Shown: positions 1 to 9,578 of the stretch, piece by piece
Numbering within the stretch: position 1 is the stretch's first letter
Layout of the letters: each line of letters begins with the position of its first letter
NCBI GenBank assembly: GCA_001556995.1
Contig: LSKF01000050.1
Coordinates: 91,719-155,718 of the forward strand
Direction of reading: 5' to 3'
Source: Erythrobacteraceae bacterium CCH12-C2
Lineage (GTDB): Bacteria; Pseudomonadota; Alphaproteobacteria; Sphingomonadales; Sphingomonadaceae
Length of the DNA stretch: 64,000 nt
The notes under the pieces: generated by a model
Databases searched by the model: none
The model's input: the letters and a program-made list of their open reading frames with translations, nothing else
Told to the model about the DNA's origin: nothing
Made by a program: the position numbers and the translations under genes

Positions 1-1056
1 GATGTGATCGAGCATCGCCTCGTCGTCGATGGCATGGGCCTTCATGCCCGACAGATACACCATATGCTTGCCGTTGCCGCCGCCGGTGAGGCCGATATCG
101 GTTTCGCGCGCCTCGCCGGGGCCGTTGACGACGCAGCCGAGCACCGAAAGGCTCATCGGGGTCTTGATGTGTTCAAGCCGCTTTTCCAGCGTCTCGACCG
201 TGCGGATCACGTCAAAACCCTGCCGCGAGCAAGAGGGGCACGACACCACGCGCACGCCGCGGGTGCGAAGACCCAGCGTCTTGAGCATGTGGTAGCCGAC
301 CTTGATCTCTTCCTCGGGCTCGGCCGAGAGGCTGACGCGGATGGTGTCGCCGATCCCCGCCCACAGCAGGCTGCCCATCCCGATCGAGGATTTGACCGTG
401 CCGCCGATCAACCCGCCCGCCTCGGTGATACCGAGATGCAGCGGGCAATCGACCGCTTCGGCGAGGCCCATGTAGGCCGCCACCGCGAGGAACACGTCAG
501 ACGCCTTCACCGCCACCTTGAATTCGTGGAAATCGTGGTCCTGCAACAGCTTGATGTGATCAAGCGCGCTTTCAATCAGTGCTTCAGGGCAGGGCTCGCC
601 GTATTTTTCGAGGAGGTCTTTTTCGAGGCTCCCAGCATTCACCCCGATGCGGATCGCGCAGCCATTGGCCTTGGCGGCGCGCACCACTTCGGCGACCCGG
701 TCGGCCGAGCCGATATTGCCGGGGTTGATGCGCAGGCACGCCGCGCCCGCGTCAGCCGCTTCGAGCGCACGCTTGTAATGGAAGTGGATGTCAGCCACCA
801 CCGGGATGCGCGCGGCGCGGGTGATCTGTTTGAAATTACGAGTCGATTCCTCGGTCGGGCACGACACGCGGATGATGTCCGCGCCCACCTCTTCGCAGCG
901 GCGGATCTGGTCGATCGTCGCCTTCACGTCCTCGGTGGGGGTATTGGTCATGGTCTGCACCGAGATGGGCGCATCGCCGCCCACGGGGACATTCCCCACC
1001 ATGATCTGGCGACATTTGCGCCGTTCGATTGTGCGCCAGGGCCGAATGGAAGACAT
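1..1056 (-). CDS. ispG: 4-hydroxy-3-methylbut-2-enyl diphosphate synthase IspG (GcpE), 3' end outside window
   Basis: IspG carries out the reductive ring opening of MEcPP to HMBPP in the MEP isoprenoid pathway; it is a cytosolic [4Fe-4S] enzyme. Reading the minus strand from the ATG at 1056 gives 352 codons without a stop, reaching the left window edge. Visible family motifs are [12 protein letters not shown] near the N-terminus, RINPGNIGS in the middle, and the cluster-ligand segments [12 protein letters not shown] and [12 protein letters not shown], which carry the three expected cysteines. The family is about 370-390 residues long, so only a short C-terminal piece is missing. A long open frame also exists on the opposite strand but has no recognisable domain. 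The identification is firm. Confidence 0.95.
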   Translation of the reverse strand, partial: MSSIRPWRTIERRKCRQIMVGNVPVGGDAPISVQTMTNTPTEDVKATIDQIRRCEEVGADIIRVSCPTEESTRNFKQITRAARIPVVADIHFHYKRALEAADAGAACLRINPGNIGSADRVAEVVRAAKANGCAIRIGVNAGSLEKDLLEKYGEPCPEALIESALDHIKLLQDHDFHEFKVAVKASDVFLAVAAYMGLAEAVDCPLHLGITEAGGLIGGTVKSSIGMGSLLWAGIGDTIRVSLSAEPEEEIKVGYHMLKTLGLRTRGVRVVSCPSCSRQGFDVIRTVETLEKRLEHIKTPMSLSVLGCVVNGPGEARETDIGLTGGGNGKHMVYLSGMKAHAIDDEAMLDHI

Positions 1057-1106
1057 AAGCTCGCCTATAACCGCCTGTGCGTGACGGAGCAATGACCGTG
1101 AGGCGC

Positions 1107-1760
1107 CTACCAGCGGATCAGCGGCGGCACGATGAACCGCGCGGCCAGTGCCGCGAGCGGGACGGGGGCCACGTGCCAGATGCCCAGATGCGCAATCCCG
1201 TCGAGCGGGCAGGTCATGCCCAAGGCGAGCGAACCCAGCGATCCTGCCGCGAGGCCCGTCAGCCACGCCTGCCGCGTGATCGCCACCGGCGCGGCGCGGC
1301 GCAGGAACAGCACCGACGCCGCGCCCACCACCATTGCGGCTGTCAGCGATGCCGTGACGCAGTGCCAGCCATAGGGATCAATAAGCCCGGTGTGGGCGTG
1401 CATTTCCGGCGCCTTCGCGATCTGGATCAGCGCCGCCAGCGGCAGCACGCCCAGCATCGCCAGCGTCCATGCAGGGGCGTTGGGGCGCGCTCCGACCCGG
1501 GGGAGCGCGCCCACCACCAGCGCCGCCGTGCTTGCGGCACCCAGTAGCAGCAGCAGGCCATTGGTGATCCAGAAGAAAGGGGATGCCTGCCCCGAGGTGA
1601 TCCCGCGCCAGTAATCGAACAGCGCGATCATCCCCAGCGCCGCCGTCAGCGTCGCCAGCGCGACCAGTGCGGCCCCTTCACCGGGATGAACGCGGCGGAC
1701 CGGGACCGTATCATCGACAAGCGCGGCGATCAGCGCGGCACGGCTGGGGGTTTGGGACAT
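1107..1760 (-). CDS. nrsF: NrsF-type (DUF1109) integral-membrane anti-sigma factor
   Basis: About 217 residues with roughly six hydrophobic segments, matching the DUF1109/NrsF family. In Caulobacter NrsF is the inner-membrane anti-sigma factor of SigF. Conserved cysteines sit in [10 protein letters not shown] and [13 protein letters not shown]; paired cysteines in this family are thought to sense metal or oxidative stress. The gene follows the sigma factor with one base between the sigma stop and this ATG (1760). An earlier in-frame start at 1781 would overlap the sigma gene, and I prefer 1760. The DUF1109 shape plus the immediately upstream ECF sigma gene make the role likely, although the signal sensed cannot be read from the sequence. 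Confidence 0.85.
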   Translation of the reverse strand: MSQTPSRAALIAALVDDTVPVRRVHPGEGAALVALATLTAALGMIALFDYWRGITSGQASPFFWITNGLLLLLGAASTAALVVGALPRVGARPNAPAWTLAMLGVLPLAALIQIAKAPEMHAHTGLIDPYGWHCVTASLTAAMVVGAASVLFLRRAAPVAITRQAWLTGLAAGSLGSLALGMTCPLDGIAHLGIWHVAPVPLAALAARFIVPPLIRW

Positions 1761-1761
1761 C

Positions 1762-2292
1762 TTATTCGGCTTTCTCGACAAGCGCGGCGAGCTTTTTCAG
1801 GCCGCGGTGGATGTTGACTTTGACCAGGCTTTCGCTCTGGCCGCTGGCACGGGAGGCCTCCTCGATCGAAAGACCGCCAATCTTGACCAGCTCGATCGCT
1901 TCGGCCTGCTTGGCAGGGAGAAACGCGAAGAGCCGGTCGAGGCTGACGCGGGCCAGCACCATGTCTTCCTCGCTATCGGTGCTGGCGCTGTCATCGAACA
2001 ACTCGTCGGCTTGCTGGCGATAGCTGCGGCGCAGGTGATCGACCCAGCGATAGCGCGCAATCGCCGCCAGCCAGGGCAGGAACGGGCGGGACGGGTCCCA
2101 GGTGGCGCGCTTGGAATGCAGCGCGATCAGCACGTCCTGCACCAGATCATCAATCTGATCCGGCGGCACGCGGCGGCGGAAATAGCGTTCGAGCCATAGC
2201 CCGGTCTCGGACAGCAGCACGTTGGCAGCGGCCTTATCGCCCTGCTGCATCGCGCGCATCAGCCGGGCCAGAGTGGGCTCGTCGGCGAGCAT
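1762..2292 (-). CDS. sigF: ECF sigma factor, SigF type
   Basis: A 176-residue ECF sigma factor. Region 2 (about residues 10-75) includes DQIDDLVQDVLIALH and FLPWLAAIARYRWVDHLRR; region 4 (about 115-170) includes the helix-turn-helix GLSIEEASRASGQSESLVKVN. It should direct RNA polymerase to a small stress regulon and be held inactive by the NrsF-type protein encoded directly downstream. The start is unusual. The codon just before this ATG is an in-frame TGA, which closes a 14-codon frame with a much better ribosome binding site, so translation may be coupled to that leader. A promoter of the form recalled for SigF lies 90-115 bp upstream, suggesting autoregulation. Confidence 0.9.
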   Translation of the reverse strand: MLADEPTLARLMRAMQQGDKAAANVLLSETGLWLERYFRRRVPPDQIDDLVQDVLIALHSKRATWDPSRPFLPWLAAIARYRWVDHLRRSYRQQADELFDDSASTDSEEDMVLARVSLDRLFAFLPAKQAEAIELVKIGGLSIEEASRASGQSESLVKVNIHRGLKKLAALVEKAE

Positions 2293-2337
2293 TCAGCCGC
2301 CTTTCGCCCTCGGCCCGTGAACGGGTGTCGTAGCCAT
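2293..2337 (-). CDS. Possible 14-codon leader peptide of sigF
   Basis: An ATG at 2337 is preceded by a perfect AAGGAGG at 2348-2354 with about 10 bases spacing. It opens a frame encoding MATTPVHGPRAKGG and ending with TGA at 2293-2295. That TGA is in the sigF frame and directly abuts the sigF ATG. The sigF ATG itself has no good ribosome binding site. The arrangement suggests translational coupling, or alternatively a sigF gene whose original start region has been separated by a stop. No homology evidence is available for so short a peptide. Confidence 0.45.
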   Translation of the reverse strand: MATTPVHGPRAKGG

Positions 2338-2383
2338 GATAAAGCTGCCTCCTTGCCAACCCGATGCACCGGATCAGCTGGGT

Positions 2384-2409
2384 TTCGCTGTGCCAAGGTC
2401 GAAGGTTAC
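2384..2409 (-). promoter_or_regulatory. SigF-type ECF promoter upstream of sigF-nrsF
   Basis: On the minus strand GTAACC (2409-2404) and CGAA (2387-2384) are separated by exactly 16 bases. This matches the GTAACC-N16-CGAA motif I recall for Caulobacter SigF. Transcription would start near 2377, about 40 bases ahead of the leader ATG at 2337. The motif therefore fits an autoregulated sigF-nrsF operon. The assignment depends on the recalled consensus and needs a motif search to confirm. Confidence 0.6.
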
Positions 2410-2450
2410 AGGCTTTCGTGAAATTCGTGGCCCGTCCGGCCCCCGTGCGC

Positions 2451-2963
2451 CTAGAGCTTCAGCTCATAGAGGAATTCGGGATCGAAGTGATCGCCCACCT
2501 GAAAGGTGATGTCGGCGATCTTGGCAAAGCCGTAGCGCTGGTAAAATCGCTGCGCGCCGTAATTTTCGGCATAGACCGACAGCAGCATCGCATCATGCCC
2601 GCCCGCGCGGGCCTGCCCGATTGCCCAGTCCATCAGCTTCGCCCCGATCCCCGCCCCGGTGTGCCCCGGCAGCGCGTACAGCTGACCGAGTTCGAGAGGG
2701 TTGGCCGCGTCGGAGTAGCTGACGTAGTGGCTGGGGTAGCGCAGCTTGCAAAAGGCGATCAGCGCACCTTCGTGCTCGACCAGGCAATGGGTGCAGCTGT
2801 CGCCCGCAATCTCCTCGGCCACGGCGTCAGGATTGTGCACCTGCGCCAGAAATGCGGCGAGGTCTTTTTCGCGGTAGAGATGCCCGAAGGCGGCAACGAA
2901 GGTGGTCGCTCCCAGCTGGGCAAGGGCGGGGGCATCGGCGAGTGTGGCAGGGCGATAGATCAT
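2451..2963 (-). CDS. GNAT family N-acetyltransferase
   Basis: A 170-residue single-domain GNAT protein. The acetyl-CoA binding motif A lies around LGQLYALPGHTGAGIGAKLMD, followed by the motif B stretch YGAQRFYQRYGFAKIAD. These proteins transfer an acetyl group to an amine on a small molecule or protein; the substrate cannot be predicted. The gene is monocistronic on the minus strand, divergent from the isoaspartyl peptidase gene with 75 bp between them. The chosen ATG at 2963 precedes MIYRPATLADAPAL, a typical GNAT opening. Confidence 0.85.
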   Translation of the reverse strand: MIYRPATLADAPALAQLGATTFVAAFGHLYREKDLAAFLAQVHNPDAVAEEIAGDSCTHCLVEHEGALIAFCKLRYPSHYVSYSDAANPLELGQLYALPGHTGAGIGAKLMDWAIGQARAGGHDAMLLSVYAENYGAQRFYQRYGFAKIADITFQVGDHFDPEFLYELKL

Positions 2964-3038
2964 GGGCCGCGCTCTAGCGAGACAGGGCCGCGTTGTTAAG
3001 CTGGCGCAAGCCGCAGGAGCGCGTTACACCTCGCGGCT

Positions 3039-4115
3039 ATGAAAAACCTCCTCACGCTGATCGCGCTCGCCCTTATGCCCACCGCTGCCTTGGCCCAAGA
3101 CGCCCCGCCGCCCCAACCCAAATGGTCGCTGGCGATCCATGGTGGGGCAGGCACGCTGGACCCTGCGCAGATGACGCCGGAACGCCGCGCCGAATACGAG
3201 GCGGCCTTGCAAAAGGCGCTTGATGCGGGCGCGAAGGTGCTGGCCGAAGGCGGCAGCGCGATGGATGCGGTCAAGGCCGCGATCATCCCGATGGAGGATT
3301 CGCCGCTGTTCAACGCCGGCAAGGGCGCGGTGTTCACGTGGGACGGGACGAACGAGCTCGACGCCTCGATCATGGACGGGCGCGACCGCAGCGCCGGGGC
3401 TGTGGCCGGGGTAAAGACGGTGAAGAACCCGATCCTGCTGGCTGACAAGGTCCGCACCGACAGCGAGCATGTGTTCCTGATTGGCAAGGGGGCCGAGGAC
3501 TTCGCGCTCTCCAAGGGTTTCGCCGTCACCCCGCCCGAATATTTCGCCACACCTGCACGGCGCGAGGCGCTGGAGCGGCTGAAGGCGGAGAAGCTCTCGG
3601 CGCTGGATGTCGATCACAAGTTTGGCACGGTGGGTGCGGTGGCGCTCGACCAGAGCGGTAACATGGCGGCAGGCACCTCGACCGGCGGGATGACCGGCAA
3701 GCGCTGGGGCCGCGTCGGCGATGCGCCGCTGATCGGCGCCGGGACTTATGCGGATAACCGCGCCTGTGCGGTGTCGGCGACGGGATGGGGCGAGTATTTT
3801 ATCCGGGTTGGCGTGGCGCATGAGATTTGCGCGCGGCTGCGGGCCTTCCAGGAATTTCGCGCATTGGAGATGGACGGCGGTGAAATTCCCGCTGAAGTCT
3901 TGGCCGCCGCTCCGCAAAAGATCGCCGACGACGTGATGGCCGATGTCGCGCAGCTTGGCGGCGATGGCGGGGTGATCTTGGTCACCCCCGAAGGGGACGC
4001 GATCTTCAGCTTCAACACCACCGGCATGTATCGCGGCCGCGCGACCAGCGATGGGGTGCGCGAAGTGGCGATCTTCGGGGGTGACGCAAAAGCGTCGAAC
4101 ACGCCGGATCATTGA
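3039..4115 (+). CDS. iaaA: Isoaspartyl peptidase / type 2 L-asparaginase, exported
   Basis: A 358-residue Ntn-hydrolase of the asparaginase-2 family. It hydrolyses beta-aspartyl (isoaspartyl) dipeptides and, more weakly, asparagine. It is made as a precursor that cleaves itself; the nucleophilic threonine is in HKFGTVGAVALD, and the downstream substrate loop includes STGGMTGKRWGRVGD. The N-terminal WSLAIHGGAG motif is also typical. Residues 1-20 (MKNLLTLIALALMPTAALAQ) look like a Sec signal peptide with cleavage after ALA, so the enzyme is probably periplasmic. The gene is monocistronic and followed by an inverted repeat that may end transcription. Confidence 0.92.
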   Translation: MKNLLTLIALALMPTAALAQDAPPPQPKWSLAIHGGAGTLDPAQMTPERRAEYEAALQKALDAGAKVLAEGGSAMDAVKAAIIPMEDSPLFNAGKGAVFTWDGTNELDASIMDGRDRSAGAVAGVKTVKNPILLADKVRTDSEHVFLIGKGAEDFALSKGFAVTPPEYFATPARREALERLKAEKLSALDVDHKFGTVGAVALDQSGNMAAGTSTGGMTGKRWGRVGDAPLIGAGTYADNRACAVSATGWGEYFIRVGVAHEICARLRAFQEFRALEMDGGEIPAEVLAAAPQKIADDVMADVAQLGGDGGVILVTPEGDAIFSFNTTGMYRGRATSDGVREVAIFGGDAKASNTPDH

Positions 4116-4122
4116 TCAGAAA

Positions 4123-4216
4123 CCGTTCGTGCTGAGCTTGTCGAAGCACTGCCCTTTTTCGTCTCAGGCGCTTGGCCAGAAGAAAAGCAGCCCTTCGACA
4201 AGCTCTGGGCGAACGG
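4123..4216. repeat. Intergenic inverted repeat, family A copy 1 (REP-like)
   Basis: The left arm begins CCGTTCGTGCTGAGCTTGTC and the right arm ends with its near-complement GACAAGCTCTGGGCGAACGG, separated by about 35 bases. Three further copies in this window (19428, 26584 and 30211) share the same arms with different loops. All sit just beyond gene 3' ends. They are probably REP-like elements that can form stem-loops and may act as terminators or mRNA 3' stabilisers. Confidence 0.85.
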
Positions 4217-4265
4217 AGTTGGTTGCGTTTCTGCCCTAGCGACGGAGGGTGCCCCCACCCCCCGA

Positions 4266-4287
4266 CCCCCTCCCCACGGGGAGGGGG
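4266..4287. repeat. C/G-tract palindrome downstream of the beta-lactamase gene
   Basis: CCCCCTCCCC, two bases, then GGGGAGGGGG forms a perfect 10-bp-arm hairpin beginning just 3' of the beta-lactamase stop codon at 4294 (minus strand). It may act as a transcription terminator or attenuator for the long operon that ends there, although there is no T-run. It does not share sequence with the family A repeat just beside it. Confidence 0.6.
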
Positions 4288-4293
4288 GGAAGA

Positions 4294-5229
4294 TCAATAA
4301 ATCTTCCCAACCAGCGGCAGTCCCTTGTCGGGCTCGGCGAATTCCTTGATCACCTTGCCCACCCGCGCGAGCGTCTGCTCGCCGATAGGCTGCATTTCAT
4401 CCTCGGTCTGGCGCGCGCGGAAATAGCAGGCGAAGGTGATCGGGGCCGCCGCCTTCGGCCCTTCGGCAAAGCCGATGTCGATGTAGTTGTATTCGGCGGC
4501 GCCGATCAGCCCGCTGGTGCCGGTCTTGTCGCCTGCGACCCAGCCTTCGGGCAACCCGGCGCGCACACGGCGCAGGCCCGTTTCGGTGGCGATCATCCAG
4601 CCCTTCAACTCAGCGCGCTCAGCCTCGGGCAGCACGTCGCCATAGACGATCTTCGCCACCGTCCGCGCCATCGCGGCGGGCGTGGTGGTGTCACGGAATT
4701 CGGATGCGGGCACGAGGTTCATCTCCGGCTCGTACCGGTCGATCCGGCTCACCTCGTCGCCGATCGAGCGCCAGAACTGGGTCAGCCCCGCCGGGCCGCC
4801 CAGCTGCCGGAGTAGGATATTGGCGGCCGGATTGTCCGACGTGGTCTGCGTCGCCCGCGCCAGCTCGCGCAAGGTGGCGCCGGTTGCGATCCGCTCGCGG
4901 GTGAAAGGCGCGTGAGGGATCATGTCGGCCTCGGTCCACGTCACCCGCCGGTCCGCATCGATAAGCCCCGCCGCATGGCGTTGCAGCAGCAGTGCGGCCA
5001 GCGACAGCTTGAACGATGAGGCATGGCCAAAGCGGCGATCCTGATTGATCCCGACTGACAGCCCGCTGCCCGTGTCGTAGATCTCGACCCCGAGCGTGCC
5101 GTTCCCCGCAGCCTCGATAATCCGCAGCTCCGCTGCCAGCCGCCCGATCGGGCTCTGGTCGGGCGGGATGCACGCCGATGCGCCGAGCGCGAGGCTGCCG
5201 CCGAGGAAGAAACGCCGGTCGATCATCAC
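4294..5229 (-). CDS. bla: Class A beta-lactamase with Tat-like lipoprotein signal
   Basis: A 311-residue serine beta-lactamase-like protein with every class A element visible: SSFK (active serine and lysine), SDN, the omega-loop glutamate in EPEMN, and KTGTSG. It should hydrolyse beta-lactams, or less likely act on peptidoglycan precursors. The N-terminus reads DRRFFLGG followed by a hydrophobic run and ASAC, which suggests export of a folded protein by Tat and then lipidation on Cys20 of the ATGATG reading. It is the last gene of a seven-gene minus-strand operon; its ATG at 5229 overlaps the RDD stop codon by four bases. A second ATG at 5226 would remove one residue. This enzyme is a passenger in a MoxR/DUF58 operon rather than an ampR-linked gene. 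Confidence 0.9.
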   Translation of the reverse strand: MMIDRRFFLGGSLALGASACIPPDQSPIGRLAAELRIIEAAGNGTLGVEIYDTGSGLSVGINQDRRFGHASSFKLSLAALLLQRHAAGLIDADRRVTWTEADMIPHAPFTRERIATGATLRELARATQTTSDNPAANILLRQLGGPAGLTQFWRSIGDEVSRIDRYEPEMNLVPASEFRDTTTPAAMARTVAKIVYGDVLPEAERAELKGWMIATETGLRRVRAGLPEGWVAGDKTGTSGLIGAAEYNYIDIGFAEGPKAAAPITFACYFRARQTEDEMQPIGEQTLARVGKVIKEFAEPDKGLPLVGKIY

Positions 5230-6161
5230 GAGAACTTGTCCGCCTTCCGCTTGCCGAAGCGCATGCCGCCTTCGAGCTTGGCCCGCAATTGCGCATAGAA
5301 GGCTTCGAGAAAAGCCCTTTCATCGCCCGCGCCGGGATCCCAGCCGATCTTGCGGCAGATCGTGGCGTGGACGGCGTGAAGCGCTTCAGGCTCGGCCTCG
5401 CGCAGCATCCGTTCGAGCGTTTGCAGCTCCTTTTCGCCATAGACCGAAAGCTCCGCCTCACCGAACTGGTAGCGCATTCCGGTGACTTCGCTTTCCCCCT
5501 TCGCGGCGGCAGCGCCTTGGGTGGAGAGCGTTGCGGCGAGCTTGGTGCGCGGGGTGTCGACCACCCAGGTGCCCGCGATAATGTCGCCCGCGCGCAAGGC
5601 ATCGCGGTTGAAGAACGGCATCAACAGGAACAGCGCGAACCACGCTGCAGCCGCCCAGCCCAGCAGCCCGGTTTCCTCGCCGCTGGCATCGAGCACCAGC
5701 AGCACCATCAGGAACACCAGCGGATAGAATATCTCGATATCGCGCAGCAGGTTGCGGGCGATCACGGCTTCGGCCGTCAGCCGCCCGCCGCCGCGCGCCG
5801 CCACGCGGATGCCGACAATCCGCTTGCCCAACGTCGCCCCGCGAGGGCTCAGCTCCTGCACCAGAAAATAGCCATACCAGAAACAGAACACGAAGAGCGC
5901 GAGCAGGATCAGCAGAAACTCCTGCGCCCCGCGCGAGGCCCGCGTCGGGTCGAGCGCGGTGCCGTCGAGCAGCCCGCCCGCGATCCACAGCAGCAGCAGT
6001 TGGAACCCGAGCAGGATGAAAAAGATGATCATCACATCGAGCATCAGCGCCCCCGCCCGGCTCCCGCGCGAGGCGATGGTGATGGGTAAGGCGATGCCCT
6101 CGGGCGTCGTCAGCGTGCGCGCGAGCCGCGACGCTGTGCTGAGGCGGGCGGCCGCGCTCAT
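5226..6161 (-). CDS. RDD family membrane protein
   Basis: A 311-residue protein whose first part (about residues 25-195) is an RDD domain with three to four membrane segments. It contains GSRAGALMLDVMIIFF and, further on, SPRGATLGKRIVGIRV, the usual conserved block. The remaining 110 residues are soluble and cytosolic-looking. RDD proteins are poorly defined; some act in ion transport. The start codon overlaps the upstream SpoIIM stop by four bases (ATGA), so the two are translationally coupled. Its place inside the MoxR-DUF58-SpoIIM operon is its best functional clue. Confidence 0.85.
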   Translation of the reverse strand: MSAAARLSTASRLARTLTTPEGIALPITIASRGSRAGALMLDVMIIFFILLGFQLLLLWIAGGLLDGTALDPTRASRGAQEFLLILLALFVFCFWYGYFLVQELSPRGATLGKRIVGIRVAARGGGRLTAEAVIARNLLRDIEIFYPLVFLMVLLVLDASGEETGLLGWAAAAWFALFLLMPFFNRDALRAGDIIAGTWVVDTPRTKLAATLSTQGAAAAKGESEVTGMRYQFGEAELSVYGEKELQTLERMLREAEPEALHAVHATICRKIGWDPGAGDERAFLEAFYAQLRAKLEGGMRFGKRKADKFS

Positions 6162-7225
6162 GTCGCAGGTTCCCCATCAACGCGCGGGCGGTAGAGGAAG
6201 AAGTAGGCGAGCCAGAAGGTCAGCATCGCGCCCCCGATCACAAAGCGCGGCCCGGTGCCTTCGACCAGTTGGCGTGGGAAGGCTTCGAGCAGGGCGGCAA
6301 CGATCATCATGATCACGACGCCTACCATCACCACCGCCGAACGCCGCCCAGCAGCAGCGGCGGCTTCGAGCACCGGCAGCGTGCCGGGAAAAGCCATCGA
6401 CCGCCCAATATGCAGCCCCGCCGCGCCCGACAGCAGGATGCCGAACAATTCGGTGGTGCCATGGACGCTGAGCCAAGCGGCTAGCTCCACTGACAAACCC
6501 TGCCCCGAAAACAGCCACAGCATCGCGCCGAGCACGGCCATGTTATGCACCAGCAGCATCAGCGAGGGGATGCCAAAGGCAAACCCCAGCGCAAAGGCGA
6601 GGATGCACACGGCGGAATTGTTGCTGAACAGCTGCGCGGCGAAGCTCGAAAGGCCGTCCGCGCTCTGCTCGGTCGCCAGCGTCGCCAGCAGTTCCTCGCG
6701 GCTCGCCCCCGGCACGCGGGCATCGGCAAGGCCGCCGGGGACGAGGCGATAATACCAGGTCTCGTCCTGCGCCACCAGCAGCCAGCCGACCACCGCGCCC
6801 GCCACCATCACGAACAGCGCGATGCAGATATCGAGCCACAACTCGCGCACGGCGCGGCTCCATCCGCCGAGCAGAAACCCGCGCATCCACCGGGCAAATC
6901 CCTGGCGCGGGCCGTAAACCTGAAACCACGCCCGCTGCACCAGCGCTTCGAGATAGGCGAGCGTTGCCGCATCGAGCGAGGTCTCGCGCGCCACCGCAAG
7001 GCTGGATGCGGCGGTGCGATACAGCGCGGGGAGCGCCAACAGATCATCATCGTTGATCTTTTTGAGCCCGCCGCGCTCCATCTGCCGGACGATTTCTTCA
7101 AGCCGCCGCCACTCGCCTTCGCGTTCAAGCCGGAACCGGTCCGACCGCAGGGCGGCGCTGGCGATATCGGGCGGCGCGGCGACGGCGGTGCGGCCGAACC
7201 ATGAGGAGAGAACCGGGGCCTTCAT
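6158..7225 (-). CDS. Stage II sporulation protein M (SpoIIM)-like membrane protein
   Basis: About 355 residues, with a soluble N-terminal third and six or so membrane helices from residue 100 onward. It contains the SpoIIM-family pattern LFSNNSAVCILAFALGFAFG and the segment HGTTELFGILLSGAAGLHIG. The organism does not sporulate as far as can be seen; such genes are common next to moxR/DUF58 in Gram-negatives, where their function is unknown. I start at the ATG at 7225 (MKAPVLSSWFGRTA), which overlaps the DUF58 stop by four bases; a longer frame to 7291 would run deep into DUF58. Confidence 0.85.
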   Translation of the reverse strand: MKAPVLSSWFGRTAVAAPPDIASAALRSDRFRLEREGEWRRLEEIVRQMERGGLKKINDDDLLALPALYRTAASSLAVARETSLDAATLAYLEALVQRAWFQVYGPRQGFARWMRGFLLGGWSRAVRELWLDICIALFVMVAGAVVGWLLVAQDETWYYRLVPGGLADARVPGASREELLATLATEQSADGLSSFAAQLFSNNSAVCILAFALGFAFGIPSLMLLVHNMAVLGAMLWLFSGQGLSVELAAWLSVHGTTELFGILLSGAAGLHIGRSMAFPGTLPVLEAAAAAGRRSAVVMVGVVIMMIVAALLEAFPRQLVEGTGPRFVIGGAMLTFWLAYFFLYRPRVDGEPAT

Positions 7226-8595
7226 CCGATTGCCTCGCTGTTTCGGATCTGGAAGTAGCGGTCGATGAGGCGCGGGCCGATCGCGTCCCACGGGGCCTCG
7301 ATCACGTCCACCCCCATGCGCCGCAGCCGCTGAAGCACCAGCTTGCGCTGCTGCGCGAGGCTGTCGGCGGTGACGCTGCGGGCGAGGGTCGCAAGGTCGC
7401 CGGGCGGGGCGGCGATCATCGCTTCGATCTCGCTATCGGCGATGGTGACGAACAGCACCAGATGCTTGTGCACCAGCCGCCCGAGGCTTTCGACCATCAG
7501 TTCTGCCGCGGTGGGATCAGTGAAGTCGGAGAACACCACCACCAGCGAGCGGCGCTTCAATTTGGCGGTGAGGGTGGCGAGCGCGAGGGTGAAGTTGGGC
7601 TCGGCCGATTGGTAATCGAGGCTCGCCGCCGCGCTCTGCAAGCGGTGGAAGGCGCGCGGATCGCCGATGAAGGGGGTCATCACCTGCGGGGTGCGGGCAA
7701 AGCCGAACAGCGCGCACCGATCGCCGCCCTTCAGCGCGACATAGGCACAGGTCAGCGCAGCGGAAACCGCGCGGTCGATGCGGGGGAGGCCGTCGACCGG
7801 TTCGCACATCGCCTGCCCGCAATCGAAAGCGAAGACGATCTGGTTGTTGCGCTCGCTCTCGTTCTCGCGCGCATAGAGCTTGGTGTGGCGGGCGCTCGCT
7901 TTCCAGTCGATCCGGCGGCGGTCCATGCCGGGTTCGTATTCGGAGAGCGCCTCGAACTGCGTCCCCTCGCCGCGGATGCGCCGGGCGATGAGGCCGAGCT
8001 GGGCGTTGCGCAGGAAGGTCTGCAAGTCGGGCGAGCGCACCGGGGAGAGATCGGGCCAGATGCGCACCAATTCCTCAAGCGGATGGCTCACCTGCCGCGC
8101 GCCGAGCCCCAGCGGTCCGGTCCAGCGCAGCCACGCGCGGGTAACGGGCGCGGTGCCGCGGCGGGTGGCGGTAACAGTGATCTCGCCGCGCCATCCGGGC
8201 TCCTCACCGCGCGGAGAAAGCCCGATCAAGACCCTTCCCCCGGGGGCAAAGCGCGGGTCGCAGGCGAGGGCCGCGGCGACGTTGGACCGCCGCCCTTTGG
8301 CAAATTGCGCGGTCACGGCGAGGGTGGCCGGCTGGCCCACCTCGACATCACCCGGCGCGGCAATGTCCCACCCGGTGTTGCGTCCGGCCATCACCGCATC
8401 AGTCACGATCAGCACCAGCAGCGCGCCCCCCAGCAGCGGCGCGATCACCCAAGCCCCCGGCGAGGCCGAGGCGATCACCACCGCCACCGGCGCGAGTCCG
8501 GCCATCAGCCAGGTCGCGCGCTCGGTCGGCGCGATGATCAGCAGCGGCCGCAGCGGCGCAAGGATCACCCCCAGAAGGCGGAGCAGGCGGTTCAT
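7222..8595 (-). CDS. DUF58 domain protein (MoxR-associated, VWA-like)
   Basis: A 457-residue protein with two N-terminal membrane helices, a beta-rich middle and a DUF58 block near residues 200-290, including EYEPGMDRRRIDWKASARH. A VWA-like fold follows, with IVFAFDCGQAMCEP and LVVVFSDFTDPTA providing metal-site-like aspartates and serines. DUF58 proteins are the usual partners of MoxR AAA+ ATPases and are thought to help assemble or mature cell-envelope complexes. It lies four bases after the moxR stop, within the seven-gene operon. Confidence 0.88.
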   Translation of the reverse strand: MNRLLRLLGVILAPLRPLLIIAPTERATWLMAGLAPVAVVIASASPGAWVIAPLLGGALLVLIVTDAVMAGRNTGWDIAAPGDVEVGQPATLAVTAQFAKGRRSNVAAALACDPRFAPGGRVLIGLSPRGEEPGWRGEITVTATRRGTAPVTRAWLRWTGPLGLGARQVSHPLEELVRIWPDLSPVRSPDLQTFLRNAQLGLIARRIRGEGTQFEALSEYEPGMDRRRIDWKASARHTKLYARENESERNNQIVFAFDCGQAMCEPVDGLPRIDRAVSAALTCAYVALKGGDRCALFGFARTPQVMTPFIGDPRAFHRLQSAAASLDYQSAEPNFTLALATLTAKLKRRSLVVVFSDFTDPTAAELMVESLGRLVHKHLVLFVTIADSEIEAMIAAPPGDLATLARSVTADSLAQQRKLVLQRLRRMGVDVIEAPWDAIGPRLIDRYFQIRNSEAIG

Positions 8596-8599
8596 TCCC

Positions 8600-9562
<963 letters not shown>

Positions 9563-9578
9563 GAGGCCGGGTGTCCTG

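Noticed and set aside
4..1095. Long + strand open frame opposite ispG
   Set aside because: It has no recognisable domain, and the minus-strand reading carries every IspG motif including the cluster cysteines.
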